A stretch of DNA of 34,546 nucleotides from Candidatus Methanoxibalbensis ujae. GTDB taxonomy: Archaea > Halobacteriota > Syntropharchaeia > Alkanophagales > Methanospirareceae. How positions within the stretch are numbered: the first letter of the stretch is position 1; each line of letters opens with the position of its first letter. Shown here in pieces: positions 21,820 through 30,264 of this stretch. The notes under the pieces were generated by a model. It did not search any database and had not been told where the DNA came from. It saw only the letters and a program-made list of their open reading frames with translations. The DNA lies in assembly GCA_026134085.1 (NCBI GenBank), contig JAOQIN010000017.1:1-34546 (forward strand). The letters are read 5' to 3'. The position numbers were made by a program, and so were the translations under genes.

Positions 21820-23799
21820 ATGCAGCTGCTGTTTATTCATGCGGATTTTCTGGAATATGAGGTGAAGCGAAGAACACGCTTTGCTGAGGACATAGCTGAA
21901 GAACGTGAAGATGAGCATGAGGCGAGGGAGAGGAGGGTGCGAGGTAATGCGCGTGTTGATGATGTGCTCGTTGTATTCACAGCGGTTGAGCGTGGGGATG
22001 ACGGAGAAGTTGTGAGAAAAGCGGTAAATGAGACAGTTTCAATAGTGAATGAGGTTGGAGCAGCGAATGTCATCATTTATCCGTATGCGCATTTGAGCGA
22101 TGAGCTCGCATCAGCTGAGGAAAGCATCAACATATTGCGAGCGTTTGAGGATGAGCTCAGGTCGGCATTGCCATCGGTTATGCGTGCGCCATTCGGCTGG
22201 TATAAAGCATTCACACTGAAATGCAAGGGTCACCCGCTCTCCGAGCTTTCACGCAGAATAAGAAGTGGCGCCGCAGGGCGAGCAGACACCGGGACAGTCG
22301 TTGAATCTGGCACAGGCTCAGATGAAGCACATGTGCAACCTGTTTCAGCTGCTCTGGAGGCTGAAGAAAAGGCTGAATCGCATTTTTTCATACTGACGCC
22401 CGATGGAGTCATGATCACAGCGGATGATTTTGCATTTGAAGGTCATGAGAACCTCTGGAAGTTTTACTTGTACGAGAGGGCGAGGAGGCGTGAGGTTGAG
22501 AGAATGCCGCCGCATGTTGAGCTTATGCGCAGGCTTGAGATAGCTGATTATGAGCCATCATCCGATCCGGGCAATCTCCGGTTCTATCCAAAGGGAAAGC
22601 TTATTAAGAGTCTTCTGGAGGATTTTGTGCGCTCAGCAGTTACTGATTTTGGCGCTTCTGAGGTTGAAACTCCTCTCATATACAACATTTCGCATCCAAC
22701 ATTGAGCGAATATCTCAACAGATTTCCAGCTAGACAATATGAAATAATAGGAAAGCACGGGAAGCCTGAGCTTTTCATGCGATTTGCTGCTTGTTTTGGG
22801 CAGTTCATGATGGCATCCGACATGAACATATCTCACAGAAATCTTCCGCTTCGCATGTTTGAGCTTGCTGCATCTTTCAGGAAGGAGAAGCGTGGCGAGC
22901 TTGTTGGGCTGAGGAGGCTCAGAAAGTTCACGATGCCAGACATGCACACATTGTGTATGAGCATGGAGGATGCGATGGAGGAGTTCAAAAGGCAGTTCTC
23001 GCTATGCATGCGAGTGCTTGAGGATATCGGGTTCGGCAGGGATGAATATGAGGTTGCCATAAGGTTCACAAGAGATTTCTACGATGCTCACAGAGATTTC
23101 ATATATGATCTTGTGAGAATTGCTGCCAAACCAGTTCTTGCAGAGGTCTGGGAGGAGCGCTTCTTCTACTTTGTGCTGAAATTTGAGTTCAACTTCATTG
23201 ATGCAACTGGAAAGGCATCCGCACTGTCAACAGTTCAGATAGATGTGGAGAACGCGGCGAGATACAACATCTCATACACAACAGTATCAGGCGAAAAAAA
23301 GAACCCGATCATACTGCACTGCTCTCCGAGCGGAGCAATTGAAAGATGCATATATGCACTTCTTGAGCGCGCATTCCTGAAAATGGAGCGTGAAGGGGTG
23401 CTGCCAATGCTACCTGTTTGGCTGTCTCCAACGCAGGTCCGCATAATTCCCGTTGCAGACAGACATCTTTCGTATGCTGAGAAAATCATTGAGGAGCTAT
23501 CTGATTGTGGGATCCGTGCGGATATTGACGACAGAGAGGAAAGCGTCTCACGAAAAATAAGAGATGCCGGTAGAGAATGGATCCCCTATGTCGCTGTCAT
23601 CGGGGACAAAGAGATTGAAAATGACATGCTGAGCGTCACCATACGAGAGGAATCAGACAAAACACACGCTAAAATCGCTGAAATGAGCGTATCAGAGCTT
23701 AAGGAAAGAGTTCTGAGAGAAATAAATGAAAAACCTCTCAGAAAACTTCCTCTCCCTCAGAGACTTTCAGCACGAGCAAAGTTCGTGGGCAGCACATGA
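21820..23799 (+). CDS. thrS: Threonyl-tRNA synthetase, archaeal type
   Basis: The enzyme has 659 residues and charges tRNA-Thr. The N-terminal domain (MQLLFIHADFLEYEVKRRTR, NVIIYPYAHLSDELASAE) is the archaeal editing domain related to D-aminoacyl-tRNA deacylase, not the bacterial N1/N2. The class II core shows FYPKGKLIKSLLEDF and the zinc Cys in RFAACFGQFMMASDM. Motif 2 is FRKEKRGELVGLRRLRKFTM with MPDMHTLC, and motif 3 is ILHCSPSGAIERCI. The anticodon-binding domain starts near LPVWLSPTQVRIIPV. Two low-complexity stretches (about residues 25-43 and 147-185, the latter Gly/Thr/Ser/Glu-rich at the editing/catalytic junction) make it somewhat long. ATG 21820 has AGGTGAGGTG upstream. Confidence 0.95.
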   Translation: MQLLFIHADFLEYEVKRRTRFAEDIAEEREDEHEARERRVRGNARVDDVLVVFTAVERGDDGEVVRKAVNETVSIVNEVGAANVIIYPYAHLSDELASAEESINILRAFEDELRSALPSVMRAPFGWYKAFTLKCKGHPLSELSRRIRSGAAGRADTGTVVESGTGSDEAHVQPVSAALEAEEKAESHFFILTPDGVMITADDFAFEGHENLWKFYLYERARRREVERMPPHVELMRRLEIADYEPSSDPGNLRFYPKGKLIKSLLEDFVRSAVTDFGASEVETPLIYNISHPTLSEYLNRFPARQYEIIGKHGKPELFMRFAACFGQFMMASDMNISHRNLPLRMFELAASFRKEKRGELVGLRRLRKFTMPDMHTLCMSMEDAMEEFKRQFSLCMRVLEDIGFGRDEYEVAIRFTRDFYDAHRDFIYDLVRIAAKPVLAEVWEERFFYFVLKFEFNFIDATGKASALSTVQIDVENAARYNISYTTVSGEKKNPIILHCSPSGAIERCIYALLERAFLKMEREGVLPMLPVWLSPTQVRIIPVADRHLSYAEKIIEELSDCGIRADIDDREESVSRKIRDAGREWIPYVAVIGDKEIENDMLSVTIREESDKTHAKIAEMSVSELKERVLREINEKPLRKLPLPQRLSARAKFVGST

Positions 23800-23802
23800 G
23801 AG

Positions 23803-23885
23803 CAGTGGCAGCGATGGCAGCAATGACAATGACCGCAATGACAGCAATGACAGCAATGACAGCAATAGCAGCAATGACAATGACA
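23803..23885. repeat. AGCAATGAC-type 9-bp repeat array
   Basis: About nine degenerate 9-mers (AGCAATGAC, AGCGATGGC, ACAATGACC) fill the gap between thrS and the convergent small gene. The GCAGCGATGGCAGC unit also occurs inside the nucleotidyltransferase gene at 1250-1263. Confidence 0.8.
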
Positions 23886-23890
23886 CAAAA

Positions 23891-24115
23891 TTAGCCGCCT
23901 GATACCACACGAATTATCTCTATCCTGCTTTCTTTTCGCACAATTTCATCCTCAGGTACTGGCTCCCCATCCTGCAGAACAATGACCTCAACTGGATTCA
24001 ATCCGAGATTTTCAAGAAGATGCTCGTAATCATCGCCTTCTTGGATCTCCACGCTGCATTCTTTCTGCTCCCCTCTGATATACACCCTCACCTTCATCTT
24101 CTCCATCTTCTCCAT
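23891..24115 (-). CDS. Small beta-grasp (ubiquitin-like, MoaD/ThiS/SAMP-type) protein
   Basis: The 74-residue protein has the beta-grasp pattern MKVRVYIRGEQKECSVEIQE, DDYEHLLENLGLNPVEVIVL, QDGEPVPEDEIVRKESRIEI and ends IRVVSGG. A C-terminal Gly-Gly at the end of a strand is the activation site used by MoaD, ThiS and archaeal SAMPs, adenylated by an E1/MoeB-like enzyme. It could be a sulfur carrier or a protein modifier. The nearby moaC (about 7 kb away) hints at molybdopterin, but the context with thrS and mutS does not decide; tRNA thiolation carriers are another option. ATG 24115 follows AGAGGAGA closely; ATG 24106 and 24097 are alternatives. Confidence 0.82.
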   Translation of the reverse strand: MEKMEKMKVRVYIRGEQKECSVEIQEGDDYEHLLENLGLNPVEVIVLQDGEPVPEDEIVRKESRIEIIRVVSGG

Positions 24116-24263
24116 ATTCTCCTCTGTTCTTTCTCGTTCTTTTCTTTTGTCTCTCCTCCCTCAATCTCACGACCTTACCTCAACCTCAACACTTAACCTC
24201 ACCTGCGATGTGCGATGCTATGTGCGGTCTTATGAGACTTATGAGATAAGGAGGAATTTTATA

Positions 24264-27200
24264 ATGATGGGGTCAGTGACATCCGTGTCAGCATCTGAGG
24301 ATAAGGAAATCTCATCGGCGATAGATGCGGCGACACCTTTGATGAAGCAGTATTTTGAGATAAAGAAGAGATGCGGCGACGCTATACTTTTGTTTCAGGT
24401 TGGTGATTTTTTTGAGACATTTGGGGATGATGCGAGGCGCATTTCAAAGGATCTCGGCATTGTGCTGACAAAGAGGGAGAGGGGCGGGGATGAGCCCATA
24501 CCGATGGCGGGATTTCCATGTCATTCGGCGATGAATTATGTGAAGAGGCTCATAAATCGCGGATACAAGGTTGCGATATGCGAGCAGGTTGAGAAGCCAT
24601 CTCCCAATAAGAAGCTTGTGAGGAGGGAGATAACGAGGATTATAACACCCGGCACTGTTGTTGAGGACGAGCTCCTTGATGTTGGGAACAACTTCTTCAT
24701 GGGCGTTCTGAGCACGCGTGATGTGCCTTCATGCGCTCATGAATGCGCTCATGATAATATCAGATTTGCAGCTGCGTTTGTTGACATATCAACGGGAGAT
24801 ATGTTCATCACAGAGACTGACGGCGACCAGCTGCTATCAGAGATCACGAAATTTTCACCCGTTGAATGCATAATTCCCAGGGGATTTGACGAAGAACTCA
24901 AAAGGGAGATAGGCGTTCACTGCTTCATAAACGAGGTTGATGTGGAGTTTTTTGAGGACGCGATATCCGCATTGAACAGGCTTGGCATTGATCTGCATTC
25001 TCCTTTGAGCAGGCGAGTGGTTAGCGCGACACTCCGATATATAAGCCGCGTATGCATGCGTGACATCTCTCACATTCGTGTCAGAAGGTATGAAATGCAT
25101 GATTTCATGATGATTGATGCCACGACACTGAAAAATCTTGAGATATTTGAGCCTCTGAGAGGGAAAGGAGGAACACTTCTGAGCGTAATAGACAGGACAA
25201 CAACTCCTATGGGCAGGAGAATGCTGAGAGAATGGTTGAGAAAGCCTCTGAAGGATGCTTCAATCATAAAAGAGAGGCTTGACGCTGTTGAAGAGCTTTT
25301 CAGAAAGCCGTTCGTGAGGAATGAACTCGCTGAAACACTGCAAAATCTGTATGACATGGAACGCCTTGTAAGCAGGGTGAAGCTCGGACTGGCAAATGCG
25401 AGAGACCTAGTGGCACTGCGAAGAAGCCTTGAAGCAGCATCAGAAATGAAAAAAAATGTGGAATTCAGCAGCAAAATGCTGAAATCAATTTTAAAACGCA
25501 TTGATGATGTCAGTGAGGTGCAGGAAATCATAAAAAAGGCAATCGCAGATGATCCTCCAGCAACTCTGAAGGAGGGATACATCATAAAAGATGGATTTAA
25601 CGCTGAATTAGATGCGATAAGAAATGCAAAGCGTGATGATGAGCGATGGATAAGAGAATTTGAGATCAGAGAGAGAGAAAGAACCGGGATAAACTCGCTC
25701 AAAGTCGGATACAACGACATAATCGGATATTACATAGAGGTTACGAAGCCAAACTTGAAGCTCGTGCCACCGGAATATGTGAGGAGGCAGACACTGAAAA
25801 ATGTTGAGAGATACTCAACGCCGGATCTTGACAGGCGATCAGAGCGTGTTCAGAGCGCGGATGAGCGCATAAAAGCGATGGAATACGAGATATTCTGCAG
25901 TGTGAGGGATGATGTCTCAAAATACACGAGAAGAATACAGGATACAGCAAAGGCTATTGCCGAGCTTGATGTCCTGATATCTTTTGCAGATGTATCAGCA
26001 ACGAACAACTATGTGAAGCCTGAGGTTCACAGCGGAAAGGATCTCACGATAAAATGCGGAAGGCATCCTGTCGTTGAACTATCAACGGATTTCGTGCCAA
26101 ATGATGTCACTCTTGATGAAAGAAGCAGATTCATGATAATAACAGGTCCCAATGCGTCCGGAAAATCAACTTATGTTCGTATGGTGGCGCTGATTGCGAT
26201 ATTATCGCAGATAGGATGTTTCGTGCCCGCTGAAGAGGCTAAAATCTGCATTTTTGATAAAATATTGACGAGAATAGGTTCGGTTGATGAGATTTCATCG
26301 GGTATAAGCTCATTTATGGTTGAAATAATGGAAATGCTGAAAATAATAAGGCATGCAAGCGAGAGGGACCTTGTCCTTCTGGATGAAGTCGGCAAGGGAA
26401 CAAGCACATATGATGGGATAAGCATTGCGTGGGCGTTCTCAAAATATCTCTGCGAAGTTGGCTGCAAAGTGCTTTTCGCAACTCACTTCAGGGAGCTCAC
26501 AGAACTTGAGAATGAGGAGGGATGTGTTGTCAATTATCATTTTGACGCTGTTGAATCCTCGCAGACACTGCACTTCGTCAGGAAGCTCAAGCGAGGAGTT
26601 TCCGAGAGGAGCTACGGGATAAAGGTTGCTGAAATGCTGAAGATGCCGAGGCGCATCATAGAAGAAGCTGAGAGAAAGCTTGAAATGTTGGAGAGGACTC
26701 ATTCCACTCATTCTGAAAGAATTAAATCGCAATATGAGCGGAAGAAGTGCGATGTGCGTGAGAGAGGCGGTGTGAGAGGTGTCGCAGCAGGCAGTTGTGT
26801 TGCAGCAGGCAGTGATGTTGCAGCAGGTGGTGTCGGGGAAGCTGACAATGTCGGGGAAGCTGACAAGATAAATGCGAAAATAGATGAGGTCATTGCGATC
26901 CTTCGTGATATACATGAGAAGGAGAGGAGAACCACAATATTGAGAGCGATAAAAGAGCTTCAGCTTTTCAAAAGCGAGCGCTTTTCCGCGTTCAAGCTTC
27001 GCAGAAAGTGTGGTGAGGGCATAGATCATTTCATCGCGAAAAATTTGCTTTTCAATTCGCTTGAGAATGTCCGCGCTTATTCTGTGGAGGCAAAGCGGAG
27101 TGCTATAAGCAAGTTTGGATACAGACCGGATGTGATGGCGATCACGGATGAGGGACTCATCATAATAGAAGTGGAGAGGAACATAAAAGCATTCATCAGA

Positions 27201-27431
27201 AAGCTGCGCTCACTTGAGAGCGCGCTCGCTGCGTTGAGGCGCGATGCTCATGAGACAGGAGACCCCATACTGAAGCTCATGCGTGCGGGAGATTTCAAGA
27301 TAATCGTGGGAACCCTGAAAATAAACGAGGGGGACCTGCGGAAACTTCGTGAATCGTGCTCACGATTGAATTTGAATGTTGAGGTATATCACGTGCATAC
27401 CGAAAACGGGGAAATAGCGCGTTTTATTTGA
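24264..27431 (+). CDS. mutS: DNA mismatch repair protein MutS with a C-terminal nuclease-like extension
   Basis: The protein has 1055 residues against about 850-900 for usual MutS. ATG 24264 is set by AAGGAGGA at 24248-24255; in-frame codons upstream look non-coding. The mismatch-recognition domain has LLFQVGDFFETFGDDARRI (the Phe-x-Glu wedge) and PMAGFPCHS. Connector, lever and clamp follow (GRRMLREWLRKPLKD, VGYNDIIGYYIEVTKPN). The ABC ATPase has GPNASGKST (about 628), the LVLLDEVGKGTSTYDG Walker B, and LFATHFRELTELE. After about residue 810 come a linker with VAAGS(C/D) and GEAD(N/K) hexapeptides (about 839-868), a helical stretch, then GYRPDVMAITDEGLIIIEVE (P955, D956, E969, E971). Predicted order is helix, three strands, helix, strand, as in PD-(D/E)XK nucleases. 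No mutL is in the window. Confidence 0.93.
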   Translation: MMGSVTSVSASEDKEISSAIDAATPLMKQYFEIKKRCGDAILLFQVGDFFETFGDDARRISKDLGIVLTKRERGGDEPIPMAGFPCHSAMNYVKRLINRGYKVAICEQVEKPSPNKKLVRREITRIITPGTVVEDELLDVGNNFFMGVLSTRDVPSCAHECAHDNIRFAAAFVDISTGDMFITETDGDQLLSEITKFSPVECIIPRGFDEELKREIGVHCFINEVDVEFFEDAISALNRLGIDLHSPLSRRVVSATLRYISRVCMRDISHIRVRRYEMHDFMMIDATTLKNLEIFEPLRGKGGTLLSVIDRTTTPMGRRMLREWLRKPLKDASIIKERLDAVEELFRKPFVRNELAETLQNLYDMERLVSRVKLGLANARDLVALRRSLEAASEMKKNVEFSSKMLKSILKRIDDVSEVQEIIKKAIADDPPATLKEGYIIKDGFNAELDAIRNAKRDDERWIREFEIRERERTGINSLKVGYNDIIGYYIEVTKPNLKLVPPEYVRRQTLKNVERYSTPDLDRRSERVQSADERIKAMEYEIFCSVRDDVSKYTRRIQDTAKAIAELDVLISFADVSATNNYVKPEVHSGKDLTIKCGRHPVVELSTDFVPNDVTLDERSRFMIITGPNASGKSTYVRMVALIAILSQIGCFVPAEEAKICIFDKILTRIGSVDEISSGISSFMVEIMEMLKIIRHASERDLVLLDEVGKGTSTYDGISIAWAFSKYLCEVGCKVLFATHFRELTELENEEGCVVNYHFDAVESSQTLHFVRKLKRGVSERSYGIKVAEMLKMPRRIIEEAERKLEMLERTHSTHSERIKSQYERKKCDVRERGGVRGVAAGSCVAAGSDVAAGGVGEADNVGEADKINAKIDEVIAILRDIHEKERRTTILRAIKELQLFKSERFSAFKLRRKCGEGIDHFIAKNLLFNSLENVRAYSVEAKRSAISKFGYRPDVMAITDEGLIIIEVERNIKAFIRKLRSLESALAALRRDAHETGDPILKLMRAGDFKIIVGTLKINEGDLRKLRESCSRLNLNVEVYHVHTENGEIARFI
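26779..26866 (+). repeat. 18-bp repeats encoding hexapeptides in the MutS linker
   Basis: Three near-identical 18-bp units around GCAGCAGGCAGT (starts 26784, 26802, 26820) are followed by two exact copies of TGTCGGGGAAGCTGACAA (26831-26848, 26849-26866). They encode VAAGSC-VAAGSD-VAAGGV-GEADNV-GEADKI. Confidence 0.9.
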
Positions 27432-27631
27432 CATACTCCACTCGTGGAGATGGAGGTCCATCGGCATAAGTCTCATCCTGCTCTGGCTCAATGCAGCCCT
27501 TATACTGGATACTGACAGGATACTGACCTGAGCATCAACTATTGAACCATAACTTCACCAACTCATCTCATGGCCAACCATTGCGCTCTCCTTTGCGTTT
27601 GCTGCCTCAGCGTTTTCATTGTGATGTGGAG

Positions 27632-27657
27632 CTGCCTGTGGACACTGCCTGTGGACA
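27632..27657. repeat. 13-bp exact tandem duplication
   Basis: CTGCCTGTGGACA occurs twice head to tail in the mutS/leuD intergenic gap (27432-27695). That gap otherwise shows no gene. A second short direct repeat GGATACTGAC (27507, 27518) lies nearby. Confidence 0.9.
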
Positions 27658-27695
27658 TAGGCTCCCCGGCTGAGATGGCTTTCGGTGCAGGTGAA

Positions 27696-28199
27696 TCAGG
27701 AACCTCTCACCGTCATCTCCTTCATTTGTTTTCTTTTCTTCACATAGGGCACGAGACCCCCCATCTCAATGAGATTCTCCATGAATTCTGGCAGCGGTCT
27801 GAACACATATTCTTCTTTTTTCGTGATGTTTTTTATGATTCCCTTTCTGTAATCAATCTCTATCTCATCACCATCGCTCACTTTATCGCTTATATCCGCC
27901 TCAATCAATCGCAATCCTGTGTTTATCGCGTTTCTGAAGAATATCCTTGCAAATGAAGATGCGATAACGCAGCTTATCCCTGCTCCCTTCAGTGCGCGCG
28001 GTGCGTGCTCCCTTGAAGATCCGCAGCCGAAGTTGCGACCGGCGACAATGACATCTCCCCTCCTCACCGCTGACGGGAATTCAGGACGCACCTTCGCAAA
28101 TGCATGCTTCGCAAGCTCCTCGGGATCTGCTGTTGTCAGGAACTCGGCTGGAATTATCTGATCAGTGTCCACATCATCTCCAAATTTCCACACACGCAT
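27696..28199 (-). CDS. leuD: LeuD/HacB-family aconitase small subunit (3-isopropylmalate or related dehydratase)
   Basis: The 167-residue swivelling domain carries [40 protein letters not shown] and [20 protein letters not shown]. It works only with a large [4Fe-4S] subunit (LeuC/HacA type), which is not in the window. Archaeal paralogues act in leucine synthesis, in homoaconitate chemistry for coenzyme B, or on citramalate-derived acids. The substrate loop here is [11 protein letters not shown], which I cannot assign confidently. The ATG at 28199 has an AAAAATAAAG box about 18 bp upstream and no clear ribosome site. It therefore seems to have its own promoter rather than relying on the upstream ferredoxin gene 67 bp away. 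Confidence 0.85.
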   Translation of the reverse strand: MRVWKFGDDVDTDQIIPAEFLTTADPEELAKHAFAKVRPEFPSAVRRGDVIVAGRNFGCGSSREHAPRALKGAGISCVIASSFARIFFRNAINTGLRLIEADISDKVSDGDEIEIDYRKGIIKNITKKEEYVFRPLPEFMENLIEMGGLVPYVKKRKQMKEMTVRGS

Positions 28200-28220
28200 A
28201 TTCTTTCTTTATTTTTATCG

Positions 28221-28238
28221 TTTGATAAGTTTGATAAG
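28221..28238. repeat. 9-bp exact tandem duplication upstream of leuD
   Basis: TTTGATAAG occurs twice head to tail just upstream of the presumed leuD promoter. Confidence 0.8.
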
Positions 28239-28266
28239 ATAATATGAAGCCATTGACTGTGCTCAT

Positions 28267-28650
28267 TCATGTGAGGCTCAATGCGCTCGTTGGGCATGCT
28301 TTCACGCAGACATCGCAGCGAACGCATTTCTCTTCATCCACCTGAATTCTCCATTCTCTGTCAAATCTGAAAACGCCCTTGGGACACACAGATATACATG
28401 CACCACAATGAACACAGCGCTCATCTTTCAATGTCAGCGTCCTTTTTATCCTGCGGACAACCACGCCCCGCTTCCTGAACTGCTCTATCACATGCTCGGC
28501 CTTCTCATCAGGCACATCTATGATGAGCTCCCCGCGAACCGCATCCACATTCGCCCTGTCTATGTTTATTTTTGCACCTGTCTCAAGAATGACCTCTGCG
28601 GTGTATGGCATGCCATGCACATGCGATGGGAAACACACGAGAAGCTTCAT
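28267..28650 (-). CDS. NIL-domain 2[4Fe-4S] ferredoxin
   Basis: The protein has 127 residues. An N-terminal NIL-type ferredoxin-like domain of about 65 residues (MKLLVCFPSHVHGMPYTAEV, ELIIDVPDEKAEHVIEQFRK) leads to two Cys clusters: CVHCGACISVCPKG and CVRCDVCVKACPTSA. NIL-ferredoxins in methanogens (the MA1822 type) act with a COG1900/DUF39 protein to form homocysteine from aspartate semialdehyde. No COG1900 gene is in this window, so that role is only a suggestion. ATG 28650 has GGGAGATGTG before it and starts one base after the TGA of the upstream LeuD-like gene, so the two are translationally coupled. Confidence 0.88.
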   Translation of the reverse strand: MKLLVCFPSHVHGMPYTAEVILETGAKINIDRANVDAVRGELIIDVPDEKAEHVIEQFRKRGVVVRRIKRTLTLKDERCVHCGACISVCPKGVFRFDREWRIQVDEEKCVRCDVCVKACPTSALSLT

Positions 28651-28651
28651 A

Positions 28652-29311
28652 TCACATCTCCCTCCGCCGTTCATTCTTTTTCTCCTTTTTCACTGGAAAA
28701 CCATGCTTGCGAAGGAATTCCACGAGACCCTCTTTCAGTATATCTCGCAGGAAATCGGGCAGTTCTGTTTTGAATTCATATTCCTCATTCTTACTGATGT
28801 TCATGATTTTCGGAGTGACGAAATCAATGTTCAGACGATCTCCCTCGTCTATCCTGTCAACCACACTTTTGGACACTTCTACAAGAGGCAGCCCTATGTT
28901 TATAGAGTTTCTGAAGAATATCCTCGCGAAAGAAGGTGCAATTATGCATGCAATTCCACATTCCTTCAACACGGCAGGCGCCTGCTCCCTTGAAGATCCG
29001 CAGCCGAAGTTCTCATATGCCACGATTATAGGGTTCTCACAGCGACGGGCAGCCTCATAAAAACCCTCACACACTGATTCAAATGTGTGGACTGCGAGCT
29101 TCTTCATATCCAGTTCGTCGTATTTATATTTGCCCGAGATGATCTCATCTGTGTTTGTGTTCGCCGGAAATTTCTTCAGCACTGTTCCTTCCACCCTCTC
29201 AACACCCATTTTATCATTATCACCTTCGCAGCTCCCTTCGCAGCTCAACACCTTTCTTTTTATCTCCTCTGCCGCTGCCGCAAACGCTCGCATGCCGTTA
29301 TGAGAGGTCAT
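28652..29311 (-). CDS. Second LeuD/HacB-family small subunit, with N-terminal extension
   Basis: The protein has 219 residues. The core starts at VEGTVLKKFPANTNTDEIIS, with GKYKYDELDMKKL as the substrate loop, [20 protein letters not shown] and [26 protein letters not shown] instead of SREHAP, and a quite different loop, separate it from the LeuD at 27696-28199, so the two likely serve different substrates. The first 34 residues include an exact duplicated SCEG (12-bp tandem at 29223-29246) and are absent from usual members. ATG 29209, preceded by GAAGGTGATAATGATAAA, is a credible alternative start giving 185 residues. It sits 10 bp after hisF and is coupled to the ferredoxin gene. Confidence 0.83.
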   Translation of the reverse strand: MTSHNGMRAFAAAAEEIKRKVLSCEGSCEGDNDKMGVERVEGTVLKKFPANTNTDEIISGKYKYDELDMKKLAVHTFESVCEGFYEAARRCENPIIVAYENFGCGSSREQAPAVLKECGIACIIAPSFARIFFRNSINIGLPLVEVSKSVVDRIDEGDRLNIDFVTPKIMNISKNEEYEFKTELPDFLRDILKEGLVEFLRKHGFPVKKEKKNERRREM

Positions 29312-29321
29312 AGGAGGCGGA

Positions 29322-30170
29322 TTATAACCTCACGGGGATATTGTGCTCCTTCAGGTGAAGTTTGACATCTCTGACAGTGTATTCTCTGTAATGGAATATT
29401 GAAGCGGCGAGTGCTGCTGAGGCATCTGTGCGCTCAAAAACCTCTATCATGTGAGCTGGCGAGCCGCAGCCGCCTGATGCGATTACAGGTATTCTGACGC
29501 TCTCACAAACAGCTCTTGTCAGCTCAATATCATAACCGTCTTTTGTGCCGTCTCTGTCCATGCTTGTGAGCAGTATTTCACCGGCGCCACGCGCCTCCAC
29601 CTCCATCGCCCACTTTACTGCATCTGTTCCGGTGAATTCTCTCCCTCCATATATTGAGCATTCAAACCAGCATTTTCCCTCAGCAGTGTCAACGATAAAT
29701 TTTCCCTCCTCCTCAGCTTTTTTCAACGCGCTCTCCTCCCGCAGGTATCTCCTCTTCGCGTCTATTGCAACAACACATGCCTGAGACCCGAATTCATCCG
29801 CAATCTCGTTCACAACATCAGGTCTCTTTATCGCGGCGGTGTTCACAGACACCTTGTCCGCGCCGACACTGAACACCTTCCTCGCGTCTTCAACGCCACG
29901 AATCCCTCCGCCAACTGTGAGCGGAATGAACACATTCTCAGCGGTCTTTTTTATGACATGCGCCATTGTCTCCCTCCTCTCAGCGGAAGCAGTGATGTCA
30001 AGAAACACTATCTCATCAGCTCCTTGCTCCTCATACTCCGCCGCCAACTCCCACGGCACACCCGCATATCTGATCTGCTTGAACTCCTTCCCCTTGACCA
30101 CACGACCTCCGGGAACCCTCAGGTCACAGTCCAGACACGGTATAATCCGCTTCGTCAACATGACCTCCAT
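29322..30170 (-). CDS. hisF: Imidazole glycerol phosphate synthase cyclase subunit
   Basis: HisF makes imidazole glycerol phosphate and AICAR from PRFAR using ammonia passed from HisH. The (beta/alpha)8 barrel shows [20 protein letters not shown] (catalytic Asp), [52 protein letters not shown] (second Asp), [17 protein letters not shown] and [15 protein letters not shown]. About 20 extra residues ([20 protein letters not shown]) follow the second catalytic Asp, compared with the usual short loop. Starts at ATG 30170 and ATG 30161 both have purine-rich sites (GAGGAGG, GGAGGT). No other his gene is in the window. Confidence 0.95.
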   Translation of the reverse strand: MEVMLTKRIIPCLDCDLRVPGGRVVKGKEFKQIRYAGVPWELAAEYEEQGADEIVFLDITASAERRETMAHVIKKTAENVFIPLTVGGGIRGVEDARKVFSVGADKVSVNTAAIKRPDVVNEIADEFGSQACVVAIDAKRRYLREESALKKAEEEGKFIVDTAEGKCWFECSIYGGREFTGTDAVKWAMEVEARGAGEILLTSMDRDGTKDGYDIELTRAVCESVRIPVIASGGCGSPAHMIEVFERTDASAALAASIFHYREYTVRDVKLHLKEHNIPVRL

Positions 30171-30264
30171 CACCCTCCTCCTTATTTATACGCCTGCGAG
30201 ATAAAACAAAGCAACAAATGATGAGTTGAAGGACGGAAAAGGAGAAACAGAGAACGAGAAATTC

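Noticed and set aside
23803-23885. 9-bp array considered as a regulatory or CRISPR-like element
   Set aside because: The units are too short and degenerate; it is better described as a microsatellite.
24147-24263. 39-codon in-frame extension of mutS upstream of ATG 24264
   Set aside because: The residues look non-coding and the strong AAGGAGGA is placed for 24264.
27436-27449. CTCCAC-TC-GTGGAG inverted repeat after mutS as a terminator
   Set aside because: The two-base loop is too tight for the full stem and no T-tract follows.
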